Positions 1-9,516 of a DNA stretch of 40,965 nucleotides are shown piece by piece. Source of the DNA: Acidimicrobiia bacterium (lineage in GTDB: Bacteria; Actinomycetota; Acidimicrobiia; Acidimicrobiales; Bin134); NCBI GenBank assembly GCA_009842675.1, contig VYEX01000034.1:1-40965 (forward strand). The letters are read 5' to 3'. Below the pieces are notes generated by a model. That model searched no databases. It had not been told where the DNA came from and worked only from the letters and a program-made list of their open reading frames with translations. Position 1 is the stretch's first letter; each line of letters opens with the position of its first letter. Position numbers and translations under genes: made by a program.

Positions 1-23
1 CAGCCCACCCACCGCCCGCTGAG

Positions 24-86
24 CACCAGGCCGCCGCCTGAGCCCACGCCCCGCCAACACCAGGCCGCCGCCTGAGCCCACGCCCC
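24..86. repeat. 29-bp direct repeat, two copies, 34-bp period
   Basis: The 29 bases at 24-52 recur exactly at 58-86, separated by 5 bases. Each copy holds a small GC hairpin (CAGGC, 4-base loop, GCCTG) and a TGA. In the frame starting at base 3 the first copy ends a short reading frame His-Gln-Ala-Ala-Ala-stop at 41. The second copy repeats the same ending at 75 in another frame. This may be the 3' end of a gene lying outside the window whose terminus was duplicated, but too little is present to name it. Nothing else is seen in 1-109. Confidence 0.75.
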
Positions 87-109
87 CAAGCCACCGTCGA
101 TCAACTCTC

Positions 110-646
110 CTACGGCCCACTCCAATCTCGCAGCATGAGCTGCATCACGGTCACGTCGAGCCAGTGGCCGAACTTGCGTCCGACTTCGCGTTCGATGCCG
201 ACTACATCGAAACCCGCGGAGCGATGGACGGCCACTGATGCCTCGTTCTTCCCGGAGATGCGGGCGATCACGGTGTGGAATCCGTGGCTCTGGGCCAGTC
301 CGATTATCTCGGCCAGCAAGGCCCGCCCGACGCCTCTGCCTCGGTGGTCGACATGGACATACACCGAGTTCTCTACCGTGGTGTTGTAGGCCGGTCGAGT
401 GTGGAAGGGCGACAGGGAGGCATATCCGATCACAGTGTCGTCGTCTCCGTCGGGAGTAGCCACCAGCACGGCGTGAACGCCGCTGCGATCCTGCAACCAC
501 GACCGCTGCGCAGCCAACGACCGGGGCTCAATGTCGAAAGTGCTGGTCCCGTTCAGCACCTCGTAGTTGTAAATCTCACGGATGCCTTCGGCATCAGCCA
601 GTCGGGCTGCTCGAATGGCCACGGGCTGCACCGTACTGTCCGTCAC
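110..646 (-). CDS. GNAT family N-acetyltransferase, phosphinothricin acetyltransferase-like
   Basis: A 178-residue single-domain GNAT protein. It would transfer an acetyl group from acetyl-CoA to a small amine in the cytoplasm. The acetyl-CoA loop Arg-Gly-Arg-Gly-Val-Gly lies near residues 102-107, in the context YVHVDHRGRGVGRALL. The early IYNYEVLNGTSTFD segment and the FHTRPAY motif near residue 81 are typical of the Pat/Bar/YncA group, whose members act on phosphinothricin, methionine derivatives or other amino acids; the true substrate cannot be told. The first start is GTG at 646, but a GGGAGG Shine-Dalgarno-like run overlaps it, so translation may begin at the GTG five codons later. The gene runs opposite to everything up to 20.7 kb and ends next to the direct repeat. 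Confidence 0.85.
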   Translation of the reverse strand: MTDSTVQPVAIRAARLADAEGIREIYNYEVLNGTSTFDIEPRSLAAQRSWLQDRSGVHAVLVATPDGDDDTVIGYASLSPFHTRPAYNTTVENSVYVHVDHRGRGVGRALLAEIIGLAQSHGFHTVIARISGKNEASVAVHRSAGFDVVGIEREVGRKFGHWLDVTVMQLMLRDWSGP

Positions 647-721
647 CTCCCAATTCTGGCTTTCCCGCCGCAGGCACAGAGTGGCAATATTGGCGGCGCA
701 TAGGGATAGAGTTCCCAGCCC

Positions 722-794
722 GCCTCCTTAGCTCAGTCGGCAGAGCGTTTCCATGGTAAGGAAAAGGTCGAGAGTTCGATTCTCTCAGGAGGCT
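722..794 (+). tRNA. tRNA-Thr (anticodon GGT)
   Basis: A full cloverleaf of 73 bases folds by eye. The acceptor stem is GCCTCCT with AGGAGGC, the D arm GCTC/GAGC, the anticodon stem TTTCC/GGAAA with loop ATGGTAA, and the T arm GAGAG/CTCTC with TTCGATT. The discriminator is T and no CCA is encoded. Loop positions 34-36 read GGT, which decodes ACC and ACT threonine codons. It sits 41 bases before tRNA-Met and is probably co-transcribed with it. Confidence 0.95.
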
Positions 795-835
795 CAGGGT
801 CTCTTTCGCGGCATCCAGCCGCTGGGGAGCTCCGG

Positions 836-912
836 GGCGGCGTAGCTCAGTCGGTAAGAGCGCTCGACTCATAATCGAGAGGTCGCCAGTTCGAGTCTGG
901 CCGCCGCTACCA
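836..912 (+). tRNA. tRNA-Met (anticodon CAT), elongator type, CCA encoded
   Basis: The acceptor arm GGCGGCG pairs with CGCCGCT (first pair G-U). The D arm is GCTC/GAGC, the anticodon stem CTCGA/TCGAG with loop CTCATAA, and the T arm GCCAG/CTGGC. The discriminator A at 909 is followed by genomic CCA at 910-912. The anticodon stem lacks the three G-C pairs of initiator tRNA, so this is an elongator methionine tRNA. A CAT tRNA converted to Ile2 by lysidine cannot be strictly excluded. Confidence 0.93.
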
Positions 913-922
913 CTCTCCCCCC

Positions 923-937
923 TCGCCCAGCGGGCGA
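923..937 (+). terminator. Perfect 6-bp hairpin after tRNA-Met
   Basis: TCGCCC at 923-928 pairs with GGGCGA at 932-937 around a 3-base loop, 10 bases after the tRNA CCA end. It could end the Thr-Met tRNA transcript or mark a processing end. No T tract follows, so it is not a classical intrinsic terminator. Confidence 0.45.
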
Positions 938-979
938 CCAGGATTATCTACGCCCCATTGGGGGTCAGGGATAATCTGG
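938..979. promoter_or_regulatory. Imperfect inverted repeat upstream of the ECF sigma gene
   Basis: CCAGGATTATC at 938-948 is mirrored by GATAATCTGG at 970-979 with one bulged base. Inside it lie CCCC (953-956) and GGGG (960-963) around ATT. The right arm contains a TATAAT-like GATAAT. The element ends about 50 bases before the first plausible sigma-gene start. It may be an operator or an RNA hairpin in the sigma-gene leader; no -35 box with good spacing was found. Confidence 0.4.
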
Positions 980-1031
980 CCCCATCGAACCCGTAGCTTC
1001 TCGTGATCCGGTCCCCGAAGACGCCGCGCTG

Positions 1032-1619
1032 GTGGAAGCCGCCCGCCGGGGCGACCGCGACGCGTTCAACGAGCTGGTCCGTTCCACGTATCGGGACATC
1101 TACGCCCTGGCCTACCGGCTCACCGGCAATCCCGACGACGCCGGTGACGTGGTGCAAGACGCCTATGTCCGGGCCTATCGGGCGATCCGCCGCTTCCGGG
1201 GCGACTCCAGCTTCTCCACCTGGATGTACCGCATCACCAGCAACTGCGCGTCAACCCATCTGAGCCGCCGGTCCCGCCAGCGCACTGAGGAGCTGAGCGA
1301 CGACGTCCCCATTGCCGACCTGCGACCCGAACAGGACCCGAGCCTGCGAGCCGAGGCGGCCATTCTGCGCCACCACATCGACCGGGCCATCCGGACCCTG
1401 CCCGAGCGCCTGCGCCAAGTGGTGGTGCTGCGGGATCTGCACGATCTCTCCCACAGCGAGATTGCCGCCGAATTGGGCATAACCACCTCGGCGGCCAAAG
1501 TCCGGCTCCACCGGGCCCGACAGCGGATGCGCACCGTGCTTCAGCGCACAACCGAGATGGGGACAGGCCGAACAACAGCGCCAACCGCCCGAGAAGAACA
1601 AGACGAGGAGGCCTCATGA
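1032..1619 (+). CDS. ECF-family RNA polymerase sigma factor (sigma-70 group 4)
   Basis: A 195-residue protein with the two-domain ECF layout. Region 2 spans about residues 8-75 and includes DAFNELVRSTYRDIYALAYR, the DDAGDVVQDAYVRAYR helix and FSTWMYRITSN. Region 4 spans about 115-165, with a helix-turn-helix around LSHSEIAAELGITTSAAKVR. It would direct RNA polymerase to a small stress-type regulon. GTG at 1032 fits the family start; the frame is open back to a stop at 972-974 but offers no better start. Its stop overlaps the next gene in an ATGA arrangement, the usual sign of a sigma/anti-sigma pair. It lies between tRNA-Met and tRNA-Trp. The C-terminal ~25 residues are low complexity. Which ECF group it belongs to was not determined. 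Confidence 0.9.
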   Translation: MEAARRGDRDAFNELVRSTYRDIYALAYRLTGNPDDAGDVVQDAYVRAYRAIRRFRGDSSFSTWMYRITSNCASTHLSRRSRQRTEELSDDVPIADLRPEQDPSLRAEAAILRHHIDRAIRTLPERLRQVVVLRDLHDLSHSEIAAELGITTSAAKVRLHRARQRMRTVLQRTTEMGTGRTTAPTAREEQDEEAS

Positions 1620-1801
1620 TCAAAGATGCCTTCCGATCACTAAACCACCGCTCCCCAACCGAGGCACCCCCCACCCTGGTGTGGAAGGTCATGGCCCGGC
1701 TCGATCAATACGACCGCCGCCGTCAGCTCATAAGGCGCTTTTTGGCCGCGACCACCCTGGCGGTGATTACCGTCTTCTTCCGCCGACGCTCACGCCGCTA
1801 A
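1616..1801 (+). CDS. Small basic single-pass membrane protein, possible anti-sigma partner
   Basis: A 61-residue protein whose ATG overlaps the sigma-factor stop by four bases, so the two are almost certainly translated together. It has a hydrophilic N-terminal half rich in Pro, Arg and Asp, then one short hydrophobic stretch (about residues 43-56, FLAATTLAVITVFF) and a closing RRRSRR cluster. The charge pattern suggests a membrane anchor with the C-terminus on the cytoplasmic side. No zinc-binding HxxxCxxC anti-sigma motif is present. The function is unknown; an anti-sigma or sigma-tethering role is inferred only from position and overlap. Confidence 0.6.
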   Translation: MIKDAFRSLNHRSPTEAPPTLVWKVMARLDQYDRRRQLIRRFLAATTLAVITVFFRRRSRR

Positions 1802-1825
1802 CCAGCCCCGCGCCGCAGTTTTGTA

Positions 1826-1856
1826 TTGCGGATGGCCGGTGTCGGCACGGTAGCCT
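1826..1856 (+). promoter_or_regulatory. Possible promoter for tRNA-Trp and secE
   Basis: TTGCGG (1826-1831) and TAGCCT (1851-1856) are separated by 19 bases, upstream of the tRNA-Trp 5' end at 1878. The -10 fits the actinobacterial TANNNT pattern, but the spacer is longer than ideal. Offered as a candidate only. Confidence 0.3.
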
Positions 1857-1877
1857 TGTCTTGCCCCTAACGAACGA

Positions 1878-1950
1878 AGGGCAGTGGCTCAATTGGTAGA
1901 GCACCGGTCTCCAAAACCGGCGGTTGGGGGTTCGAGTCCCTCCTGCCCTG
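1878..1950 (+). tRNA. tRNA-Trp (anticodon CCA)
   Basis: A 73-base cloverleaf. The acceptor is AGGGCAG/CTGCCCT, the D arm GCTC/GAGC, the anticodon stem CCGGT/ACCGG with loop CTCCAAA, and the T arm GGGGG/CCCTC with one wobble. Discriminator G is the tryptophan identity base. No CCA is encoded. A tRNA-Trp just before secE-nusG is a conserved actinobacterial arrangement, which supports the call. Confidence 0.95.
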
Positions 1951-1995
1951 CGCAAGCGATCCCGTCTCCGTAGTGCCGGGCGCACTGGAGTCAAT

Positions 1996-2301
1996 ATGAC
2001 CGACCTGAACAGACAACAGAAGAGGATGGCCAAGCGGCAGGGCTTCGTCGATGAAGAAGGCACCCCGGTTCGCGATCGCCGCCAGGCCAGGAATCAACCT
2101 CGGCCCGGCGAGGAGCGGGTGGGTCCGGCGCAGTTCATGCGCGAGGTTCGCGGCGAACTCCGCAAGGTTTCGTGGCCCCGTCGCGAGGAAGTCGTCAACT
2201 ACTCCATCGTGGTGCTGGTGGTTCTGGTGCTGCTAACCACCGCCATCGGCCTGCTCGACTGGGGCTTCAGTGAGGCCATCTTGAAATTGTTCGATCGATG
2301 A
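1996..2301 (+). CDS. secE: Preprotein translocase subunit SecE
   Basis: A 101-residue inner-membrane subunit that clamps SecY in the Sec translocon. The first ~45 residues are a charged cytoplasmic tail. The conserved amphipathic segment FMREVRGELRKVSWPRREEV follows (about residues 47-66), then one transmembrane helix (about 70-90, IVVLVVLVLLTTAIGLL). The length and single helix match short-type SecE. ATG at 1996 is preceded by GGAG with a 5-base gap. The gene starts 45 bases after tRNA-Trp and overlaps nusG by four bases (ATGA), so the two are coupled. Its partner SecY is encoded at 31.7 kb. Confidence 0.95.
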   Translation: MTDLNRQQKRMAKRQGFVDEEGTPVRDRRQARNQPRPGEERVGPAQFMREVRGELRKVSWPRREEVVNYSIVVLVVLVLLTTAIGLLDWGFSEAILKLFDR

Positions 2302-3167
2302 ACCCTGAGGTAGACGAAACCGCGATGACCGATCTATTCCCCACCACCGACACAGCCGAACCGGAATCTGAAGCGACTGACTCCGTCGAGGCTGGCGACG
2401 TCGAAGCTGACGTCACACCGGTTGACGCCGCCGAGGCTGCCGCGGCATTGCTGCCCACCGGCCCGGTCGCCGAACCAGTAATCGAGGTCCCCGACCTCGA
2501 AGGCACCGCTCTTCTCGAAGACACGGCGCTAGGCGAGGATCCGGTCGAGGTAATCGATGCCGAAGAACTGGTCTACGAGAAGGAAGAAGATCAGACCGAG
2601 ACCATCAGCCCCTATGACATGCCCGGGAAGTGGTACGTGGTCCACACCCAGTCGGGCTATGAGAACAAGGTCCAGCAGAACATCGAAGCCCGCCGCAAGA
2701 CCATGGGCATGGAGAGCCACATCCACGAAACCGTGATTCCCATGGAAGACGTGGTGGAGTTCAAAGGCGGCAAGAAAGTCACCACCAAGAAAAAGATGTT
2801 CCCCGGTTACCTGCTGGTTCGAGCCGAGATGAACGATATTTCCTGGGATGTGATCCGCAACACCCCCGGCGTGACCGGCTTTGTGGGACATGGTCGAAGG
2901 GGCAGCAAGCCGTCGGCCCTGAAGCGCAAAGACGTGGAGAACTTCCTACAGGTCAAGACCGACGGCGAACAGACGGTCCGCCGCACCAAACCCCGCCTGC
3001 TCTACGAAGTGGGCGAAACCATCCGTGTCAAAGAGGGTCCGTTCGCCGATTTCTCCGGTGAAGTGGCCGAGATCAACGAAGACCAGCTCAAGATGAAGGT
3101 CCTCGTCAACATCTTCGGCCGAGAGACGCCGGTGGAGCTCGAGTTCTCCCAAGTGGCGAAATTGTAG
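2298..3167 (+). CDS. nusG: Transcription elongation/antitermination factor NusG
   Basis: A 289-residue NusG that binds RNA polymerase and influences pausing, termination and coupling to the ribosome. The NGN domain starts near residue 110 ([16 protein letters not shown]) and includes [11 protein letters not shown] and [10 protein letters not shown]. The C-terminal KOW domain lies at about 235-289 ([19 protein letters not shown]). The first ~105 residues are an acidic, Ala/Glu/Asp/Thr-rich extension missing from the ~180-residue enterobacterial protein but common, though variable, in actinobacteria. ATG at 2298 overlaps secE; a second ATG at 2325 is possible. The gene is followed 62 bases later by rplK. 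Confidence 0.95.
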   Translation: MNPEVDETAMTDLFPTTDTAEPESEATDSVEAGDVEADVTPVDAAEAAAALLPTGPVAEPVIEVPDLEGTALLEDTALGEDPVEVIDAEELVYEKEEDQTETISPYDMPGKWYVVHTQSGYENKVQQNIEARRKTMGMESHIHETVIPMEDVVEFKGGKKVTTKKKMFPGYLLVRAEMNDISWDVIRNTPGVTGFVGHGRRGSKPSALKRKDVENFLQVKTDGEQTVRRTKPRLLYEVGETIRVKEGPFADFSGEVAEINEDQLKMKVLVNIFGRETPVELEFSQVAKL

Positions 3168-3229
3168 GAAGATTCGAATTCCCCCAAGTCGCCAAGCGGC
3201 AACAAGACCAAGCCAGAAGGGGCAGAGTC

Positions 3230-3655
3230 ATGGCTCAAAAAAAGGTAGCCACCACCATCAAGATCCAGATACCCGCCGGCCAGGCCACCCCGGCGCCCCC
3301 CGTGGGCACCGCGCTGGGCCCCCATGGTGTGGCCATCATGGACTTCTGCCGGGACTACAACGCCAGAACCGAGGACAAGCGGGGACAGATCATCCCGGTG
3401 GAGATCACCATCTACGAAGACCGGACGTTCTCATTCATCACCAAGACCCCTCCCACCTCCTTCCTCATCCGGGAGGCAGCCGGACTGGAGAAAGGATCAA
3501 TGGAGCCGGGCCGAGAAGTAGTCGGCGCCATCACCGACGCCCAGTGCGCCGAAATCGCCAAGGTCAAGATGCCCGACCTCAACACTGACGATCTTGAACA
3601 GGCCAAGCTTCAGGTGGCCGGAACCGCCCGCAGCATGGGGATAACGGTCGAGTAG
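3230..3655 (+). CDS. rplK: 50S ribosomal protein L11
   Basis: A 141-residue L11 of normal length. It builds the GTPase-associated region with 23S rRNA helices 43/44 and with L10-L12. The N-terminal proline-rich loop [19 protein letters not shown] (residues ~15-35), the site linked to thiostrepton and RelA signalling, is intact. The C-terminal rRNA-binding half contains the family segment ending [12 protein letters not shown] at 3230 follows a purine-rich stretch. It is the first gene of the L11-L1 pair, 79 bases ahead of rplA. Confidence 0.97.
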   Translation: MAQKKVATTIKIQIPAGQATPAPPVGTALGPHGVAIMDFCRDYNARTEDKRGQIIPVEITIYEDRTFSFITKTPPTSFLIREAAGLEKGSMEPGREVVGAITDAQCAEIAKVKMPDLNTDDLEQAKLQVAGTARSMGITVE

Positions 3656-3734
3656 CCCAGCAAACCAACAGTCATATCCAACCACCCGACGAGACGACCT
3701 CGCTCGACGGGCCCAAAACACTGAGGGAGCCGAC

Positions 3735-4436
3735 ATGGCGAAACAAGGCAAGCGTTACAGCGATTCCACCCAGCGATACGACAAGCAGCACCCGCACACC
3801 GCCCAAGAGGGGGTCGAACTGGTGAAGAGCCTGTCGGCCGCGAAATTCGACGAGACTTTGGAGCTGGCGGCCCGACTGGGCGTCGATCCTCGCAAGGCCG
3901 AGCAGATGATCCGGGGAACGGTTTCTTTGCCCTCGGGCACCGGCACCGACGTTCGGGTGGCCGTGTTCGCCCAGGGCGAGGCAGCCACGCAGGCGAGCGA
4001 GGCTGGCGCCGACGTGGTGGGCGCCGACGACCTCGCCGAGCAAGTGCAGGGGGGCAAGATGGACTTCGACGTGGCCATCGCCACCCCCGACATGATGTCG
4101 GTGGTGGGAAAGCTCGGAAAGGTCCTCGGTCCCCGGGGGCTGATGCCCAATCCGAAGACCGGCACGGTTACCGATGACGTGGCTCGAGCAGTGAGCGAGT
4201 TCAAGAGCGGCAAGGTGGAATTCCGCACCGACCGCCAGGGGAACGTCCACGTGCCGGTGGGCAAGGTCAGCTTCGAAGCCGATGCCCTCGTGGCCAACAT
4301 CCGAGCGGTAATGGACGAGATCACCCGGGCCAAGCCCGCCGCTCTCAAGGGCCGCTATGTCCGCAAGGTCACAATCTCTTCCACCATGGGTCCCGGAATT
4401 CGGCTGGATCCCGCCGACTTGGGAGCCAGTAACTGA
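3735..4436 (+). CDS. rplA: 50S ribosomal protein L1
   Basis: A 233-residue L1 forming the L1 stalk that helps release deacylated tRNA. In several bacteria it also represses its own L11-L1 mRNA. The family signature around [21 protein letters not shown] (about residues 125-145) is present, as is the N-terminal [12 protein letters not shown] start. ATG at 3735 follows GAGGGAG with suitable spacing. The 79-base gap after rplK holds a weak CCCGACGAG/CTCG...CGGG dyad that might be relevant to L1 feedback, but this is not established. The gene ends just before the L10-type leader. Confidence 0.97.
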   Translation: MAKQGKRYSDSTQRYDKQHPHTAQEGVELVKSLSAAKFDETLELAARLGVDPRKAEQMIRGTVSLPSGTGTDVRVAVFAQGEAATQASEAGADVVGADDLAEQVQGGKMDFDVAIATPDMMSVVGKLGKVLGPRGLMPNPKTGTVTDDVARAVSEFKSGKVEFRTDRQGNVHVPVGKVSFEADALVANIRAVMDEITRAKPAALKGRYVRKVTISSTMGPGIRLDPADLGASN

Positions 4437-4657
4437 TCTGGTACCTTTTGGCGCTCACAATTTATCGATTTGCCGCAGACATCAGGCGCACTGCCCAGCA
4501 CCGCTTAATCGGCCGGCACTCTGTCCGTAACAGACCGAGGCGCCGACTGGCCTGACGAGGTGAACCCTCCCGAAACTCGTGGGGCGTTCGCACTCAGCGG
4601 CGCCCCCCTTTTCCTTTTGAAGGAGAGTTTCGTTCTCATGGAGGGATTAGCAATCTG
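4437..4657 (+). ncRNA. Ribosomal protein L10 leader (rplJL 5' untranslated region)
   Basis: This 221-base gap between rplA and rplJ is the expected place for the L10 leader, an mRNA structure bound by L10 or the L10-L12 complex to limit its own synthesis. It contains several short dyads, a terminator-like hairpin with a T-rich tail (4581-4618), and a five-codon reading frame just before rplJ (4638-4658). The exact core of the Rfam-type element was not delimited. No convincing promoter was seen inside, so the leader may be read through from rplA. Confidence 0.6.
4581..4618 (+). terminator. Intrinsic terminator/attenuator in the L10 leader
   Basis: GGGGCG (4581-4586) pairs with CGCCCC (4601-4606). 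Inside, CGC (4589-4591) can pair with GCG (4597-4599). The stem is followed within two bases by TTTTCCTTTT (4609-4618), the classical intrinsic terminator layout. Lying 40 bases before rplJ and inside the leader, it probably acts as a conditional attenuator, cutting transcription of rplJL and perhaps rpoBC. Confidence 0.7.
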
Positions 4658-5239
4658 ATGGAAAATCCCCGCCCCGAAAAAGTGGCCGTCGTCGACGAGG
4701 TGCGCGAGCGCATCTCCGCCACTGAGGCCGTGGTCATCACCGACTACCGCGGCCTCGACGTGCCTGCCCTGGCCGACTTGCGCCGTCAGCTGCGCGAAGC
4801 CGGCGGCGACTACAAGGTCTACAAGAACACCCTGACCCGCTTCGCGGCCCGTGACCTCAACCTGGACTTGGACGAAGTCCTAGTGGGCCCGACCGCGCTG
4901 GCTTTCGTTGGCTCCCGCGATGACGGTTCCCCCGGCGATGCCGTCTCGCTGGCCAAGGCCTTGTGCAAATACGCCGAAGACTCCAACTTCTTGTCGATCA
5001 AGGGCGGGGTGCTCGATGGCCAGGTGATCTCGGCCGACGAAGTGAGCGCCTTGTCCAAGCTTGGCACCCGGACCGAAATCCTCGCTGAGATTCTCGGTCT
5101 GCTGGAAGCCCCCTTGTCTGAGATGGCCGGATTGCTTGAGGCCCCCATGGTCGAGATGGCCGGGCTCCTCGATGCTCCTCTGGTCGAGACAGCCGGCTTG
5201 CTGGAGTCCCTCAGTGCAAGAGGCGACGCCGGGGCCTGA
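4658..5239 (+). CDS. rplJ: 50S ribosomal protein L10
   Basis: A 193-residue L10, the base of the L7/L12 stalk that recruits translation GTPases. The N-terminal rRNA-binding domain (about 1-140) contains ITDYRGLDVPALADLR and the YKVYKNTLTRFAA motif. The C-terminal helix that carries L12 dimers is unusual: four consecutive 11-residue modules beginning at Gly147, 158, 169 and 180 (GLLEAPLSEMA, GLLEAPMVEMA, GLLDAPLVETA, GLLESLSARGD). E. coli L10 is about 165 residues with fewer sites. GGAGGG lies 12 bases before the ATG at 4658. The start overlaps the stop of a five-codon frame. rplL follows 57 bases later. Confidence 0.97.
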   Translation: MENPRPEKVAVVDEVRERISATEAVVITDYRGLDVPALADLRRQLREAGGDYKVYKNTLTRFAARDLNLDLDEVLVGPTALAFVGSRDDGSPGDAVSLAKALCKYAEDSNFLSIKGGVLDGQVISADEVSALSKLGTRTEILAEILGLLEAPLSEMAGLLEAPMVEMAGLLDAPLVETAGLLESLSARGDAGA

Positions 5240-5296
5240 CCTGCTCAAACTCGAAGAACTGACAACAATCAACCAACAAAGGAATGAGGAACAGCA

Positions 5297-5689
5297 ATGT
5301 CCAAGGTAGATGAGATTCTGGACTCCATCGGGTCCATGACCGTGCTTGAGTTATCCGAGCTCAAAGAGGCGTTCAAAGAGCGCTTCAACGTAGAGGCCGC
5401 AGCCCCGGCCGCAGCCATGCCCATGATGATGGCGGCTCCCGGCGACGGCGGCGGCGACGGCGGTGCCGCTGAAGAGCAGAGCGAGTTCGACGTGGTTTTG
5501 ACCAGCGCGGGCGAGAAGAAGATCCAGGTCATCAAAGAGGTGCGCACCCTCACCAACCTGGGCCTGAAGGACGCCAAAGAACTGGTGGACAACGCTCCCA
5601 AGCCGATCTTGGAGAAGGCCTCTAAGGAGGACGCCGAGAAGGCCAAGGAACTCATTGAGGCCGCCGGCGGGGCTGTAGAGCTCAAATAA
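5297..5689 (+). CDS. rplL: 50S ribosomal protein L7/L12
   Basis: A 130-residue L12, the multi-copy stalk protein that stimulates EF-Tu and EF-G. The N-terminal dimerisation domain (about 1-35, [19 protein letters not shown]) binds the L10 helix. A flexible Ala/Pro/Met/Gly hinge (about 36-60) follows. The C-terminal factor-binding domain runs to the end, with [21 protein letters not shown] and the closing GGAVELK. A good AAAGGAATGAGG ribosome-binding region precedes the ATG at 5297. The length is normal for actinobacteria. It is expressed with rplJ and lies 188 bases before rpoB. Confidence 0.98.
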   Translation: MSKVDEILDSIGSMTVLELSELKEAFKERFNVEAAAPAAAMPMMMAAPGDGGGDGGAAEEQSEFDVVLTSAGEKKIQVIKEVRTLTNLGLKDAKELVDNAPKPILEKASKEDAEKAKELIEAAGGAVELK

Positions 5690-5710
5690 CACACAACCAG
5701 CGAAATCCTG

Positions 5711-5738
5711 GCGGGCATGGCTTGTAAACCATGTCCGC
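5711..5738 (+). promoter_or_regulatory. 10-bp hairpin in the rplL-rpoB gap
   Basis: GCGGGCATGG (5711-5720) pairs with CCATGTCCGC (5729-5738) over ten base pairs, one of them a G-U, with an 8-base loop. No T tract follows. The enterobacterial rplL-rpoB gap also holds an attenuator and an RNase III site that set the ratio of stalk protein to polymerase. This hairpin is a candidate for the same role. Confidence 0.55.
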
Positions 5739-5877
5739 ACCGCGTATCATTCCCGGATACCCGCTCGCTTGTCTCCCCGGCCACGCCTTTTCTTTTGACG
5801 CGGCCGCGTTTAGGGATTCCCCCTCCCATTGACGTTCAGGGATTCGAGCAGCCAACCGGCGTTGCCCGTCTATACAC

Positions 5878-9516
<3,639 letters not shown>

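Noticed and set aside
1801..1877. A hidden rpmG (L33) gene before tRNA-Trp
   Set aside because: The gap is too short for a 50-residue protein and no L33-like Cys or Lys pattern appears in any frame.
5795..5834. Two TTGACG motifs as rpoB promoters
   Set aside because: No TANNNT box lies 16-19 bases downstream of either; the AGGGATTC runs that follow are too close or do not fit.
5871..5877. TATACA just before rpoB as a leaderless-transcript promoter
   Set aside because: The predicted start would fall a few bases inside the ATG and no -35 at proper spacing was found.
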